From NCBI RefSeq assembly GCF_003248515.1, contig NZ_QFOB01000011.1:69470-133469 (forward strand): a DNA stretch of 64,000 bases, in the 5' to 3' direction. Origin of the DNA: Sphingomonas sp. (lineage in GTDB: Bacteria > Pseudomonadota > Alphaproteobacteria > Sphingomonadales > Sphingomonadaceae). Under the pieces are notes generated by a model. That model was given only the letters and a program-made list of their open reading frames with translations, had not been told where the DNA came from and made no database searches. The position numbers were made by a program, and so were the translations under genes. Below, piece by piece: positions 1 through 8,840 of this stretch. The stretch's first letter is position 1. Every line of letters begins with the position of its first letter.

Positions 1-2112
1 GATTGCCCAGGTTGCGCGTGGCCCGATCCCAGGCACACATCATCCTTCGAATTTTGCGAGAACGGCGCCAAGGCTGTGACATGGGAGGCGACGCAGAAGC
101 GCGTCGATCCCGATTTCTTCGCCCGGCACAGCGCGACGGAGCTTTGGTCCTGGTCCGATTATGAGCTGGAACATGCCGGGCGGCTGACCCACCCGCTGCG
201 CTATGATCCCGAAACCGATCATTTCGTCCCGATCGAATGGGAGGAAGGCTTCGAACGGGCCGGCGCTGTTTTGCGCGCCATCGCGGATCCCAATCAGGTG
301 GAATTCTACACGTCGGGAAGGGCCTCCAATGAGGCGGCCTTCCTCTATCAGCTGTTTGCGCGCGAATATGGGACCAACAATTTCCCCGATTGCTCGAACA
401 TGTGCCACGAGGCCACCAGTGTCGGGCTGCCGCAGTCGATCGGCGTCGGCAAGGGCACGGTGACGCTCGAGGATTTCGAGGAAACCGACGCGGTCTTCAG
501 CTTCGGCCACAATCCGGGAACCAATCATCCGCGCATGTTGGGCACGCTGCGCGAGGTCGCCCGCCGGGGCAAGCCGATCATCGCGATCAATCCGATGCGC
601 GAGCGCGGGCTGGAGCGTTTCCAGGATCCGCAGGCCCCGGTGGAGATGGCGACGCTCAGCGCAACGCCGATTTCGTCCGCTTATCATCTCGTGAAGGTTG
701 GCGGTGATCTCGCCCTCATCAAGGGGCTGATAAAGGCACTGCTGGAGGCGGACGGCGCGGACATGGCCGCCGGCGGCGATGGCCTGCTCGATCGGGAGTT
801 CATCCGCGTCCACACCACCGGTCTGGAAGGGCTGCGCGCCGATATCGACGCCACCGGCTGGGACGCGATCTGCCGGGCATCGGGCCTGACGCGCGAGGCG
901 ATCGAAAGCATCGCGCGCGTTTATTGGACGGCGCCGCGCGTCATCATCTGCTACGGGATGGGCATCACCCAGCACCGGCACGGGACGGAGACGGTCCAGC
1001 AACTCGCGAACCTGCTGCTTCTGCGCGGCAATTTCGGGCGGGCGGGGGCGGGCATCTGCCCGGTACGTGGCCATTCGAACGTGCAGGGCGACCGGACGGT
1101 GGGCATCACCGAGATACCCGGCGAGAAATTCCTCCAGCGGCTGGATCGTGCCTTCAGCATCGAAAGTCCCCGCGCCCACGGGCATAATGCGGTGGAGGCG
1201 ATCGCCGCGATGCGGGACGGCACGGCCCGCGCGTTCATCGGGCTGGGCGGCAATCTCGCCGTCGCGATCAGCGATCCGCAGACGACGTTCGCCGCGTTCC
1301 GCAAGCTCGATCTGAACGTCCAGATCGTGACGAAGCTGAACCGCACCTGCCTTCTGACGGCCAGGGAGAGCCTGATCCTTCCGTGCCTGGGCCGTACGGA
1401 GATCGACATTCAGGCGGGCGGCCTTCAGGCCGTGACCGTCGAGGATTCGATGTCCGTCGTCCATGCCTCGCGCGGCATGCTACAGCCTGTTTCCGAGGCG
1501 CTTCGCTCGGAGCCGGCGATCGTCGCGGGGCTCGCCAAGGCCGCACTTCCGAAAACGGCGATCGGCTGGGATGCTCTCGTCGCCCATTATGACCGGATCC
1601 GGTACAAGATCGAGGAGGTGTTCCCGGACTTCTTCGATTTCAACGAACGCGTCCGCGTGAAAGGCGGATTCCGGCTGCGTGTCGGCGCATCGGAACGGCA
1701 ATGGGATACGCCGGACGGACTGGCCCATTTCCTCGTGGCGGGCATACCGCTCAATATCGAGCGCGAGGATCATCCCTATCTGCTGACGACGATCCGCAGC
1801 CACGATCAATATAACACCACCATCTATGGCCTGAACGATCGGTATCGGGGCATTACGGGGCGCCGTGACGTCGTCTTCCTGAATGCCGAAGACCTGCGCG
1901 ATCTCGGCATCGAACATGGCGAACGCGTGGATATCGTCGCGGGAGACCGCGTGTTCGGCAATCAGACCGCGGTGGCCCATCCGATCGCGCGCGGCTCGAT
2001 CGCCGCTTATTATCCCGAGGCGAATTGCCTCGTTTCGCTCGGCGATCATGATGCCGCCAGCGGGACACCCGCCTACAAGTCGATCCCCGTGAAGGTCGTG
2101 CGGGCGGCGTGA
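1..2112 (+). CDS. FdhF/YdeP-family molybdopterin oxidoreductase, 5' end outside window
   Basis: This is a molybdopterin-dependent oxidoreductase alpha subunit related to formate dehydrogenase FdhF and E. coli YdeP, presumably cytoplasmic; the substrate is not established. The frame is open from base 1, and the first residues (DCPGCAWPD, then FEFCENGAKAV) match the conserved YdeP segment, so the gene starts upstream and the GTG at 76 is not its start. About 703 residues are present against roughly 760 in the family. Further recognisable parts are GHNPGTNHPRMLGTLREV, the cofactor-binding GNFGRAGAGICPVRGHSNVQGD and the C-terminal dinucleotide-binding domain (DQYNTTIYGLNDRYRGI). It is followed by overlapping fdhD and mobA, which supply sulfuration and cofactor nucleotide attachment, so the three probably form one operon. 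The assignment to the family is firm; the physiological reaction is unknown. Confidence 0.93.
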   Translation, partial: DCPGCAWPDPRHTSSFEFCENGAKAVTWEATQKRVDPDFFARHSATELWSWSDYELEHAGRLTHPLRYDPETDHFVPIEWEEGFERAGAVLRAIADPNQVEFYTSGRASNEAAFLYQLFAREYGTNNFPDCSNMCHEATSVGLPQSIGVGKGTVTLEDFEETDAVFSFGHNPGTNHPRMLGTLREVARRGKPIIAINPMRERGLERFQDPQAPVEMATLSATPISSAYHLVKVGGDLALIKGLIKALLEADGADMAAGGDGLLDREFIRVHTTGLEGLRADIDATGWDAICRASGLTREAIESIARVYWTAPRVIICYGMGITQHRHGTETVQQLANLLLLRGNFGRAGAGICPVRGHSNVQGDRTVGITEIPGEKFLQRLDRAFSIESPRAHGHNAVEAIAAMRDGTARAFIGLGGNLAVAISDPQTTFAAFRKLDLNVQIVTKLNRTCLLTARESLILPCLGRTEIDIQAGGLQAVTVEDSMSVVHASRGMLQPVSEALRSEPAIVAGLAKAALPKTAIGWDALVAHYDRIRYKIEEVFPDFFDFNERVRVKGGFRLRVGASERQWDTPDGLAHFLVAGIPLNIEREDHPYLLTTIRSHDQYNTTIYGLNDRYRGITGRRDVVFLNAEDLRDLGIEHGERVDIVAGDRVFGNQTAVAHPIARGSIAAYYPEANCLVSLGDHDAASGTPAYKSIPVKVVRAA

Positions 2113-2927
2113 TGGCGGGCGCCGATGCGGAAGCGCTCGTCGAGCCGCGTTCCGCCATTTGCGCGGCGCGTTTCATCCGCGTCGGCGCGGATGGAGCGAC
2201 CACGGAAATCGTCAGGGATCTCGCGGACGAAGTTCCGATCGCGATCGAATATCAGGGCATCGGCTATGCGGTGCTGATGGCGACGCCGCAGGATCTCGAG
2301 GATCTGGCCTTCGGCTTCACGTTGGCGGAGCGACTCGTCGATCACGGCGGGCAGATCGAGGAAGTGCTCCTGCACCCGACCGCGTATGGGATCATCGTCC
2401 GCGTGACGCTGGCCGCTGCCGTCGCCGAGCGTGTCGTCGATCGGGTCCGGCATCGCACCACGGAATCCTCGTGCGGCATGTGCGGCATCGAAAATCTCGA
2501 ACAGGCGTTGCGGCCACTTCCCCGGCTCACCGCCGCGACGCGCGCCGCCGATGTCGCCTGTTTCCAGGCGCTGGCCGATCTGGAGGCGTTTCAGGATCTC
2601 AATCGGCGGACAGGCGCCGTGCATGCGGCAGCCGCGTGCGCGCCGGATGGCCGCATCCTGCTGGTGCGCGAGGATGTCGGCCGCCACAATGCCTTCGACA
2701 AGCTGGTGGGCGCCATGGCCCGTGCGGGGCAGGGGTGGGACGGCGGCTTCGCGCTCGTCTCCTCGCGATGCTCCTACGAACTGGTGGAAAAGGCGGTGCT
2801 GACGAATTGTCCGATGCTGGCGGCCATCTCCGCGCCCACCGCGCTGGCGATCGAGCGTGCCGCGGCCGCCGGCCTGCGCCTTCGGACGCTTGTCCGTCGC
2901 GATGCCTTGCTGGCGATCGATCCTTGA
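2112..2927 (+). CDS. fdhD: Formate dehydrogenase accessory sulfurtransferase FdhD
   Basis: FdhD carries sulfur from a cysteine desulfurase to the molybdenum cofactor of formate-dehydrogenase-type enzymes. The defining CxxC loop (SCGMCGIENL) lies at about residues 121-130, and the C-terminal domain shows the family segments VREDVGRHNAFDKLVGA and SSRCSYELVEKA. A GTG at 2109 and an ATG at 2112 are in frame; both overlap the stop of the oxidoreductase, and the ATG is preferred. The stop overlaps the mobA start by 4 bases. Its place between the oxidoreductase and mobA implies that the upstream enzyme is its client. Confidence 0.95.
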   Translation: MAGADAEALVEPRSAICAARFIRVGADGATTEIVRDLADEVPIAIEYQGIGYAVLMATPQDLEDLAFGFTLAERLVDHGGQIEEVLLHPTAYGIIVRVTLAAAVAERVVDRVRHRTTESSCGMCGIENLEQALRPLPRLTAATRAADVACFQALADLEAFQDLNRRTGAVHAAAACAPDGRILLVREDVGRHNAFDKLVGAMARAGQGWDGGFALVSSRCSYELVEKAVLTNCPMLAAISAPTALAIERAAAAGLRLRTLVRRDALLAIDP

Positions 2928-3457
2928 CGGGGATCCTGGGGGCCATCCTTGCCGGCGGGCAATCCAGGCGGTTCGGATCGGACAAGGCGGAGGCGCTCCT
3001 CGACGGGAGGCGGCTGATCGATTGGGCGCGGGATGGCCTTCAGGGCCATGTCGAAAGGATCGTGATCTGCGGGCGTGCCGATGGCATTCCGGATCGTCCG
3101 CACGCGGGTCTCGGCCCGTTGGGCGGGATCAATGCCGCGCTCCATCATGCGCGGGTGATCGGGTTGAACACTGTCATCACCGTGCCGTGCGATGCGCCTG
3201 CGCTGCCCGACGGGATCATCGCCCGGCTGTGCGCTTCATCGATGCAGGCCCATCTCGCGGCGCTGCCGGTCGTCGGGCGTTGGGACGTGGGCTGGGCGGA
3301 TCTGCTCGACCAGCATCTGGAAGGACCGGAGCGTTCGATCAGGGGATGGGCCTGCAGGATCGGGAGCATGGGCCTGGAGGGCGGGAGCGGCATCGCCAAT
3401 ATCAACACCAGGGAGGATCTGGAACGCATGATCTTCGGCGATGGCGGCGATGGCTGA
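2924..3457 (+). CDS. mobA: Molybdenum cofactor guanylyltransferase MobA
   Basis: MobA transfers GMP from GTP to molybdopterin, making the MGD cofactor used by the oxidoreductase at the window start. The N-terminal nucleotide-binding signature LAGGQSRRFGSDKA is at residues 9-22, followed by GPLGGINAAL and the metal-binding segment VPCDAPALP. The reading frame is open far upstream on a shadow of fdhD. The first start that gives a MobA N-terminus is TTG at 2924, inside the TTGA overlap with the fdhD stop, which suggests translational coupling. At 177 aa it is slightly short for the family but appears complete. Confidence 0.9.
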   Translation: MTGILGAILAGGQSRRFGSDKAEALLDGRRLIDWARDGLQGHVERIVICGRADGIPDRPHAGLGPLGGINAALHHARVIGLNTVITVPCDAPALPDGIIARLCASSMQAHLAALPVVGRWDVGWADLLDQHLEGPERSIRGWACRIGSMGLEGGSGIANINTREDLERMIFGDGGDG

Positions 3458-3846
3458 TCGGGCCGATCGCACGAGTGAAGGGCCTGTCTCCATCCGATAG
3501 GGTAGTCGCCCCACGCCAGCGCCCGCGGGCCGGGCGGAATTGGGACGTTCGTGCCCCCTGGCCGCAGATCCGATCGGGAAGACGGGTCCCGCTTCTGGAT
3601 TGTCATTTGCTGGCGTAAATGCGGGGGTGGCAACGCGGTTCAAACCGCGTTTCGCTGATATGATGATGGCAGGCGGCGCGTACTACACGGATCGGGTTCA
3701 GCTCAGCCGGTGCATCGTAGCCATTCTCCACAACTCCGAATATTGGCCGTAGGGTCGCTTGCTACAAAAGCACAATGCCCGGAACATCGGGAGTGAGAGG
3801 ATGGCGGGATGCGTGCCACGCGCACCCAGCACTGCCAGTGAGGCCA
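3458..3846. other. Non-coding stretch between mobA and the sensor kinase
   Basis: No convincing gene is seen here. The stretch has a stem-loop with arms AACGCGG (3632-3638) and CCGCGTT (3645-3651) around a 6-base loop, without a following T run, so its role is unclear. The final 70 bases are open in the kinase frame (ATG 3775, GTG 3793), but the encoded residues look unlike a membrane sensor N-terminus. Confidence 0.5.
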
Positions 3847-5370
3847 ATGGTTCGATCGATCCGCAACACGCTGATATTTGGCGGGCTGGGCGCCCTGATC
3901 GTTCTTCTCGCGGTGGCGCTGGCGGCGTCGACGGGCCTGCGCCGGGCCAATCAGGTACTCGCCCGATCCGGCTATTCGCAGGACCAACTCGCGCTCGCCA
4001 TGGGATTGGAAGCGGGCGTCAACACCTATGTCGCGCGCGCTGCGATGGGCATTCCGATGCGCGCGCGGCTGGAGGAGCGGGAGAAGATCGAGGCGCTGCT
4101 CCTTCGCTACGACGCCTCGATCCGTGCCGAGCGAGCTTTGCTGACGACAACCGGTGACGCGGTGGACGACGCGGACGAGGAACTTGCGACCGTATCCGAA
4201 CTGGGGCGCCTGTTCCGGGCGATCCGCCGCGATGCCGATACAGGCGTCGCCACCGAGCGGGCCTCGCTGTCTGCCGATCTGGATCGCTTCCAGTCTCTGG
4301 TCCGCCGGACGGTGGCGCAGGAGCGCGCCGAAGTGACCGAAACGGTCGGGCGGTTCGATCAGGCCCGCCGCGTGATCCGCGCGATGGCAATCGCCTTGCC
4401 AATCTTCACGGCTTTTGTCGGTGCGCTCGGTCTGGGCCTGCTGCTCGCACGGCTCCGCCGTCCGATCGCGAGACTGCAATCGGCGATGGCGGCCGTGAGC
4501 AAGGGGCATGCTGAGCCGGTGGGCGATCTGGGCTTCGCGGAATTCCAGGCCCTTGCCGTCGGCTTCGATCGGATGGCCGACGAAATCGCGGCCCAGCGGG
4601 CAGCCCTGTCAAACGTCAATGCCCGGCTTGAACACGACGTCGCGGCACGGACGGCCGAGCTGGAAGCCCGCAATGCGCAACTGGCCGAGATCGAGGCGAC
4701 ACGCCGGGCCTTCTTCGCGCAGATCAGCCATGAACTGCGCACGCCGATCACCGCGCTCCAGTGCGAAGCGGAGGTGGCGCTGCGCGGCCGATCCGGCGAC
4801 GCGGCGATGCTCCGCGAGGCGCTGGAGCAGATCATGGCTCAGGGCGGCGTCATCCGCCGGCGTCTTGCCGACCTGCTGGCCATTTCTCAGGCCGAAGACG
4901 GGCGGCTCGTCATGGCGCAGGCATCGTTCGATCTGGGCCAGGCGCTGCGCGAAAGCATGGCGCTTGCAGATCCGTTCGCCCGGGCGAGCGGATCGCGGGT
5001 GGAGGCGCGGATCGACGATGGCGAGTGCATCGTGCGCGGTGACGCCGGATGGATGCAGCAGGCGCTGATCGCCCTGCTCGACAATGCCATCAAATTCTCG
5101 GCCGATGCCGCGATCCGGGTGGACCTGGCAAGGGCGGCCGGGAAAGCGGAGTTGACGATCGTCGACAACGGACCCGGCGTTGCCGAAGGCGCGCTGGAGC
5201 GGCTGTTCGAACGCTTTCATCAGGAGCCGGCGGGCAGGGCGCGCGGCGGCTCCGGGCTGGGCCTTTCGGTCGCGCGATCGGTGGTGGATCATCATGGCGG
5301 CAGTATCGCAGCATCCAATCGGGACGGCGGGGGGCTGCGGATCTCCATAACCCTGCCACTGGCATCATGA
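3847..5370 (+). CDS. Membrane sensor histidine kinase
   Basis: This is a two-component sensor kinase of 507 aa. A first membrane helix lies at residues 7-28 and a second at about 180-201. Between them is a helical periplasmic stretch of about 150 residues without a named sensor fold. A HAMP segment and coiled coil follow (about 202-285), then HisKA with ISHELRTPITAL and phospho-acceptor His295, and an ATPase domain with DNAIKF, DNGPGV and GSGLGLSV. The ATG at 3847 is chosen because the first helix follows directly; in-frame starts at 3775 and 3793 would add residues that look unrelated. The response regulator begins 10 bases downstream. The pair sits immediately before a PQQ alcohol dehydrogenase, which it probably controls. 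Confidence 0.9.
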   Translation: MVRSIRNTLIFGGLGALIVLLAVALAASTGLRRANQVLARSGYSQDQLALAMGLEAGVNTYVARAAMGIPMRARLEEREKIEALLLRYDASIRAERALLTTTGDAVDDADEELATVSELGRLFRAIRRDADTGVATERASLSADLDRFQSLVRRTVAQERAEVTETVGRFDQARRVIRAMAIALPIFTAFVGALGLGLLLARLRRPIARLQSAMAAVSKGHAEPVGDLGFAEFQALAVGFDRMADEIAAQRAALSNVNARLEHDVAARTAELEARNAQLAEIEATRRAFFAQISHELRTPITALQCEAEVALRGRSGDAAMLREALEQIMAQGGVIRRRLADLLAISQAEDGRLVMAQASFDLGQALRESMALADPFARASGSRVEARIDDGECIVRGDAGWMQQALIALLDNAIKFSADAAIRVDLARAAGKAELTIVDNGPGVAEGALERLFERFHQEPAGRARGGSGLGLSVARSVVDHHGGSIAASNRDGGGLRISITLPLAS

Positions 5371-5380
5371 AGGAACGGGC

Positions 5381-6070
5381 ATGAACATCCTGCTGGTGGA
5401 GGACGATCCCGCAATCGGCCGCGTGCTGGTGCGCGGGCTCGCGGCGGAGGGCTATGGCGTCAACTGGCGCAGATCCGGCCATGGCGCGCGGGAGTCGCTC
5501 GCCACCGGCATGTTCAGCGCCGCGATCCTCGATCTCGGGTTGCCCGACATGGACGGGCTCGCCCTGTGTGAGAATTTGCGACGCACGGGTGTGGAAACGC
5601 CGCTGCTGATGCTCACGGCGCGCGCCACGCTGCAGGACAAGCTCGATGGGTTCGGAGCGGGGGCGGACGATTATCTGACCAAGCCCTTTGCATTCGAGGA
5701 GCTGCTCGTCCGTCTGAACGCCGTCACCCGGCGGGGCGGACGCGAGCGGGGCGAGGTGCTCGCCATCGGCGCGCTGCGCATCGACGCGGTCGCGCGTATC
5801 GTCTCCGTCGGCGAGGCGCGGATCGAGGCGTCGAAGCGCGAATTCGATCTGCTGCTGTGTCTCGCCCGGGGCGCAGGCGGCGTCGTGACCCGCGATCAGA
5901 TCCTCAATCGCGTCTGGGGTGAAAAGGGTGACGTCACGCTCAACACGGTGGACGTCTATATCGGCTATCTGCGCCAGTTGCTGGCACCTTTCCCGGATGC
6001 GCCGCGCATCTCCACGGTGCGCGGCGTCGGCTATCGGCTGGCGGCCGAGCCTTCCGGCCCAAAGCACTAG
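5381..6070 (+). CDS. OmpR-type response regulator
   Basis: The 229 aa protein has a receiver domain and a winged-helix DNA-binding domain. The acidic pocket is EDD (residues 7-9), the phosphorylated residue is Asp51 (ILDLGLPDMDG) and the switch lysine is Lys101 (LTKPF). The C-terminal half shows the OmpR recognition region (TRDQILNRVWG, NTVDVYIGYLRQLL, TVRGVGYRL). It is paired with the kinase 10 bases upstream. The only operon-like target nearby is the PQQ dehydrogenase at 6176, whose leader contains two TGAGA/TCTCA elements spaced by about three helical turns. Confidence 0.94.
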   Translation: MNILLVEDDPAIGRVLVRGLAAEGYGVNWRRSGHGARESLATGMFSAAILDLGLPDMDGLALCENLRRTGVETPLLMLTARATLQDKLDGFGAGADDYLTKPFAFEELLVRLNAVTRRGGRERGEVLAIGALRIDAVARIVSVGEARIEASKREFDLLLCLARGAGGVVTRDQILNRVWGEKGDVTLNTVDVYIGYLRQLLAPFPDAPRISTVRGVGYRLAAEPSGPKH

Positions 6071-6072
6071 GC

Positions 6073-6116
6073 TTTCTGAGAGCCGTCTCACCGTCCTCCA
6101 AAGATTTTCTCAGAGA
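6073..6116. promoter_or_regulatory. Candidate response-regulator binding repeats before the PQQ dehydrogenase
   Basis: TGAGA-N4-TCTCA lies at 6077-6090 and TCTC-A-GAGA at 6108-6116. They sit in two imperfect direct copies beginning TTTCT at 6073 and 6106, 33 bases apart. OmpR-type regulators often bind such phased repeats. The location between the regulator gene and its presumed target is suggestive, but nothing here proves binding. Confidence 0.4.
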
Positions 6117-6175
6117 CGACCGCCTAGCCTCCTCTCGTCAAACAACCCGTCGACACGGGGCAGGAGGGGCAGTTC

Positions 6176-8032
6176 ATGATCGGAAACAAGGCATTTCATG
6201 CGGGCCTGCTGGCGACAGCAGCGCTCCTGGCGCAATCGGCGCCGGCCCAGCAATTTGCGTCACACGATTTCACCAAGCCCGGTGTGACCTGGGAAGACAT
6301 CCTCGGCGACGAGACGAGCAACGATAATGTGCTGATGTATGGCGCGGGCGTGCGCGCGCAGCGTTACAGCACGCTCGATCAGATCAACGATCAGACCGCC
6401 GCGAAGCTGAAGCCTAAATGGACCTTCTCCTTCGGCGACGAGCGCCAGCGCGGTCAGGAAGGGCAGGCGCTGATCTACGATGGCGTGATCTACATCACCG
6501 CATCCTACAGCCGCATCTTCGCGCTGGATGCCAAGACCGGCCAGAAGATCTGGTCCTACAGCTATCGCCTGCCGGATGACATCCGCCCCTGCTGCGACGT
6601 CGTCAATCGCGGTGCCGCCATCTATGGCGACAAGATCTTCTTCGGCACGCTGGATGCCGCGATGGTCGCGCTGGATCGCAAGACGGGCAAGGTGATCTGG
6701 CGGAAGAAATTCCAGGACCACACCGCCGGCTACACCATGACCGGCGCGCCGACGATCGTGAAGGATGCGAAGACCGGCAAGGTGATGCTGATCCACGGAT
6801 CATCGGGCGATGAATTCGGCGCGGTGGGCGAGCTTTATGCGCGCGATCCCGATACGGGCGACGAGCTCTGGATGCGGCCGATGGTGGAAGGCCACCAGGG
6901 GCGCCTCAACGGCAAGCCCCACACCTTCACCGGAAATCCCAAGGCGCCCTCCTGGCCGAACGACAAGGATGGCAAGAAGGTGGAGGCCTGGAACCATGGC
7001 GGCGGCGCGCCCTGGCAATCCGCCACCTATGACGTGAAGACCAACACGATCGTGATCGGCACCGGCAATCCGGCGCCGTGGAATACGAACAAGCGCTCGC
7101 CGGGCGACAGCCTCTACACGTCGGGCCAGATCTATATCGAGCCCTCGACCGGCGAGCCGGTGGGCTTCTTCCAGCACACGCCCAACGATGCGTGGGATTT
7201 TTCGGGCAACAATCCGATCGTGCTGTTCGATCTGAAGAAGGACGGGAAGATCATCCGCGCCGGCGCGCATGCCGATCGCAACGGATATTTCTTCCTGACC
7301 GACCTTGATACCATGACCAAGCGCGACGGCCGCATTTCCAAGCAGGTGGGCGGCGCGATCGGCATCTATCCGTTCGTGCCCGAAATCACCTGGGCGACTG
7401 GATGGGACGTGAAGAAGGGCCGCCCGATCGAGCAGCCCGGCCAGCGCCCTCCGAGCCCGGAACCGGGCCAGGAACGCGGCAAGACGGTGGAGGTGTCGCC
7501 CAACTTCCTCGGCGGCACGAACTGGATGCCGATGTCGTACAATCCCGACACCAATCTCTTCTACATTCCGTCCAACGACTGGAAGGAGGATTACTGGACC
7601 GAGAATGTCACCTATTCGAAGGGTGCCGCCTATCTGGGCCAGGGCTTCCGCATCAAACGCAAATATCCGGACCATGTCGGCGTGCTGCGCGCGATGGATC
7701 CGGTGACGGGCAAGATCGCCTGGGAAGCCAAGGAGCATCTGCCTCTCTGGGGCGGCAACCTGACGACCAAGGGCAATATCGTCGTGCAGGGCACGAGCGA
7801 CGGCTATGTGAAGATCTTCAACGCGAAGACCGGCGCCGAATTGTGGAAATTCCAGACCGGATCCGGCGTCGTCTCGGTGCCGATCACGTGGGAGGATGAG
7901 GGCAAGCAATATATCGGCCTCGCCTCGGGTTATGGTGGCGCCGTGCCGCTGTGGGGCGGTGATATGGCGGACCTGACCAAGACGGTCAGCCAGGGCGGCT
8001 CCTTCTGGGTGTTCGAACTGCCCGACAGCTGA
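6176..8032 (+). CDS. PQQ-dependent methanol/ethanol-type dehydrogenase
   Basis: This is a periplasmic quinoprotein alcohol dehydrogenase of 618 aa, oxidising alcohols with PQQ and passing electrons to a cytochrome c. A signal peptide ends near AQSAPAQQ. The eight-bladed propeller is visible as repeated AxDxxTGxxxW motifs, and the hallmark adjacent cysteines are Cys139-Cys140 (IRPCCDVV). Family comparison places the metal ligand Glu at 213 (DEFGAVG), Asn at 298 (GTGNPAPWN) and the catalytic Asp at 341 (AWDFSGNN). The residue two after it is Ser343, whereas lanthanide enzymes carry Asp there, so calcium is the likely metal. The ATG at 6176 follows a strong ribosome site (GGAGGGGC). The gene lies before a pentapeptide-repeat protein and a cytochrome c. 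Confidence 0.95.
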   Translation: MIGNKAFHAGLLATAALLAQSAPAQQFASHDFTKPGVTWEDILGDETSNDNVLMYGAGVRAQRYSTLDQINDQTAAKLKPKWTFSFGDERQRGQEGQALIYDGVIYITASYSRIFALDAKTGQKIWSYSYRLPDDIRPCCDVVNRGAAIYGDKIFFGTLDAAMVALDRKTGKVIWRKKFQDHTAGYTMTGAPTIVKDAKTGKVMLIHGSSGDEFGAVGELYARDPDTGDELWMRPMVEGHQGRLNGKPHTFTGNPKAPSWPNDKDGKKVEAWNHGGGAPWQSATYDVKTNTIVIGTGNPAPWNTNKRSPGDSLYTSGQIYIEPSTGEPVGFFQHTPNDAWDFSGNNPIVLFDLKKDGKIIRAGAHADRNGYFFLTDLDTMTKRDGRISKQVGGAIGIYPFVPEITWATGWDVKKGRPIEQPGQRPPSPEPGQERGKTVEVSPNFLGGTNWMPMSYNPDTNLFYIPSNDWKEDYWTENVTYSKGAAYLGQGFRIKRKYPDHVGVLRAMDPVTGKIAWEAKEHLPLWGGNLTTKGNIVVQGTSDGYVKIFNAKTGAELWKFQTGSGVVSVPITWEDEGKQYIGLASGYGGAVPLWGGDMADLTKTVSQGGSFWVFELPDS

Positions 8033-8054
8033 GGTCGGCGCCCCGGATCGGATC

Positions 8055-8096
8055 GGGCCACCCGGCGGGATCGCCTCGCCGTCTGCCGGGTGGCCC
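8055..8096 (+). terminator. Stem-loop after the PQQ dehydrogenase
   Basis: GGGCCACCCGGC (8055-8066) pairs perfectly with GCCGGGTGGCCC (8085-8096) around an 18-base loop. No T run follows, so it may stabilise or attenuate the transcript rather than terminate it fully. Either would lower expression of the two genes downstream relative to the dehydrogenase. Confidence 0.6.
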
Positions 8097-8139
8097 ATTC
8101 CGGTTCCTGTCGAGCTCCCCAAAATAAGGAGGAATCGCG

Positions 8140-8811
8140 ATGCGCGTTTCCCTTGTCATCGCTCTTGCGATCATCGCGGCGACGTCTGCTGCGGCGCAGT
8201 CGGTGATCGTCAATGTCGAGGAACGGCCGAAGCCGTGGGTGGTGGGCACCTGCGAGATCGGGCCCAATGCCCAATGCCCCAATGCCGACCTGAGCTTCGC
8301 GGATCTGCGCGGCGCGGATCTGCGCGGCGCCAATCTGGAGGGCGCCAAGCTCGTGCGCGCGGATCTGCGCTACGCCAATCTCAATGGCGCGGATCTGACG
8401 GGCGCCAATCTCGATGCTGCGCGCATGACGACCGCCTTCATCAATGCCGTGAGCCTGCATCATGCCAGCCTGAAGGGCACGGACATGAGCTTCGTCCGCG
8501 GATCTCACGCCGTGTTCGATGATGCGGATCTCACCGCCGCCTCGCTGGAAAAGGCCGATCTGAAGGGCGCCCGGTTCAAGCGCGCGCTGCTGATCTCGAC
8601 CGAGCTTCAGGAAACGAAATTCTATGAGGTGGATTTCACGGGCGCCGTGATGCGGGATGCCCATATCCGCTTCACCATCTTTCAGGATGCCTATGTCGAG
8701 GCCTGCACCGGCTGCCCCAAGGATTGGCAGAAGGGCGATACGGTTTGGCAGGCGGAGGAGAAGGAGCGACTGCGCAACCAGCGGCAGGAATCGCCGCACG
8801 GGGCGGAATGA
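8140..8811 (+). CDS. Secreted pentapeptide-repeat protein
   Basis: This 223 aa protein starts with a clear signal peptide (cleavage near TSAAAQS). It carries A(D/N)LxxA pentapeptide repeats in two runs, about residues 45-105 and 120-170, which should fold as a right-handed beta helix. A CTGCPKDWQ segment near the C-terminus may form a disulfide. The ribosome site is AAGGAGGAA. It sits between a PQQ dehydrogenase and a cytochrome c. Pentapeptide-repeat genes do occur beside quinoprotein ethanol dehydrogenases in other proteobacteria, but their role is unknown; none is assigned here. Confidence 0.88.
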   Translation: MRVSLVIALAIIAATSAAAQSVIVNVEERPKPWVVGTCEIGPNAQCPNADLSFADLRGADLRGANLEGAKLVRADLRYANLNGADLTGANLDAARMTTAFINAVSLHHASLKGTDMSFVRGSHAVFDDADLTAASLEKADLKGARFKRALLISTELQETKFYEVDFTGAVMRDAHIRFTIFQDAYVEACTGCPKDWQKGDTVWQAEEKERLRNQRQESPHGAE

Positions 8812-8840
8812 TCCGGTCAGCCCGCAAGCCGGAGGCGAAT

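Noticed and set aside
3458..3846. Molybdenum cofactor riboswitch beside the Moco genes
   Set aside because: It lies downstream of mobA rather than upstream of a Moco gene and shows only one short hairpin.
6176..8032. Lanthanide-dependent alcohol dehydrogenase
   Set aside because: The position that carries the extra Asp in lanthanide enzymes is Ser343.
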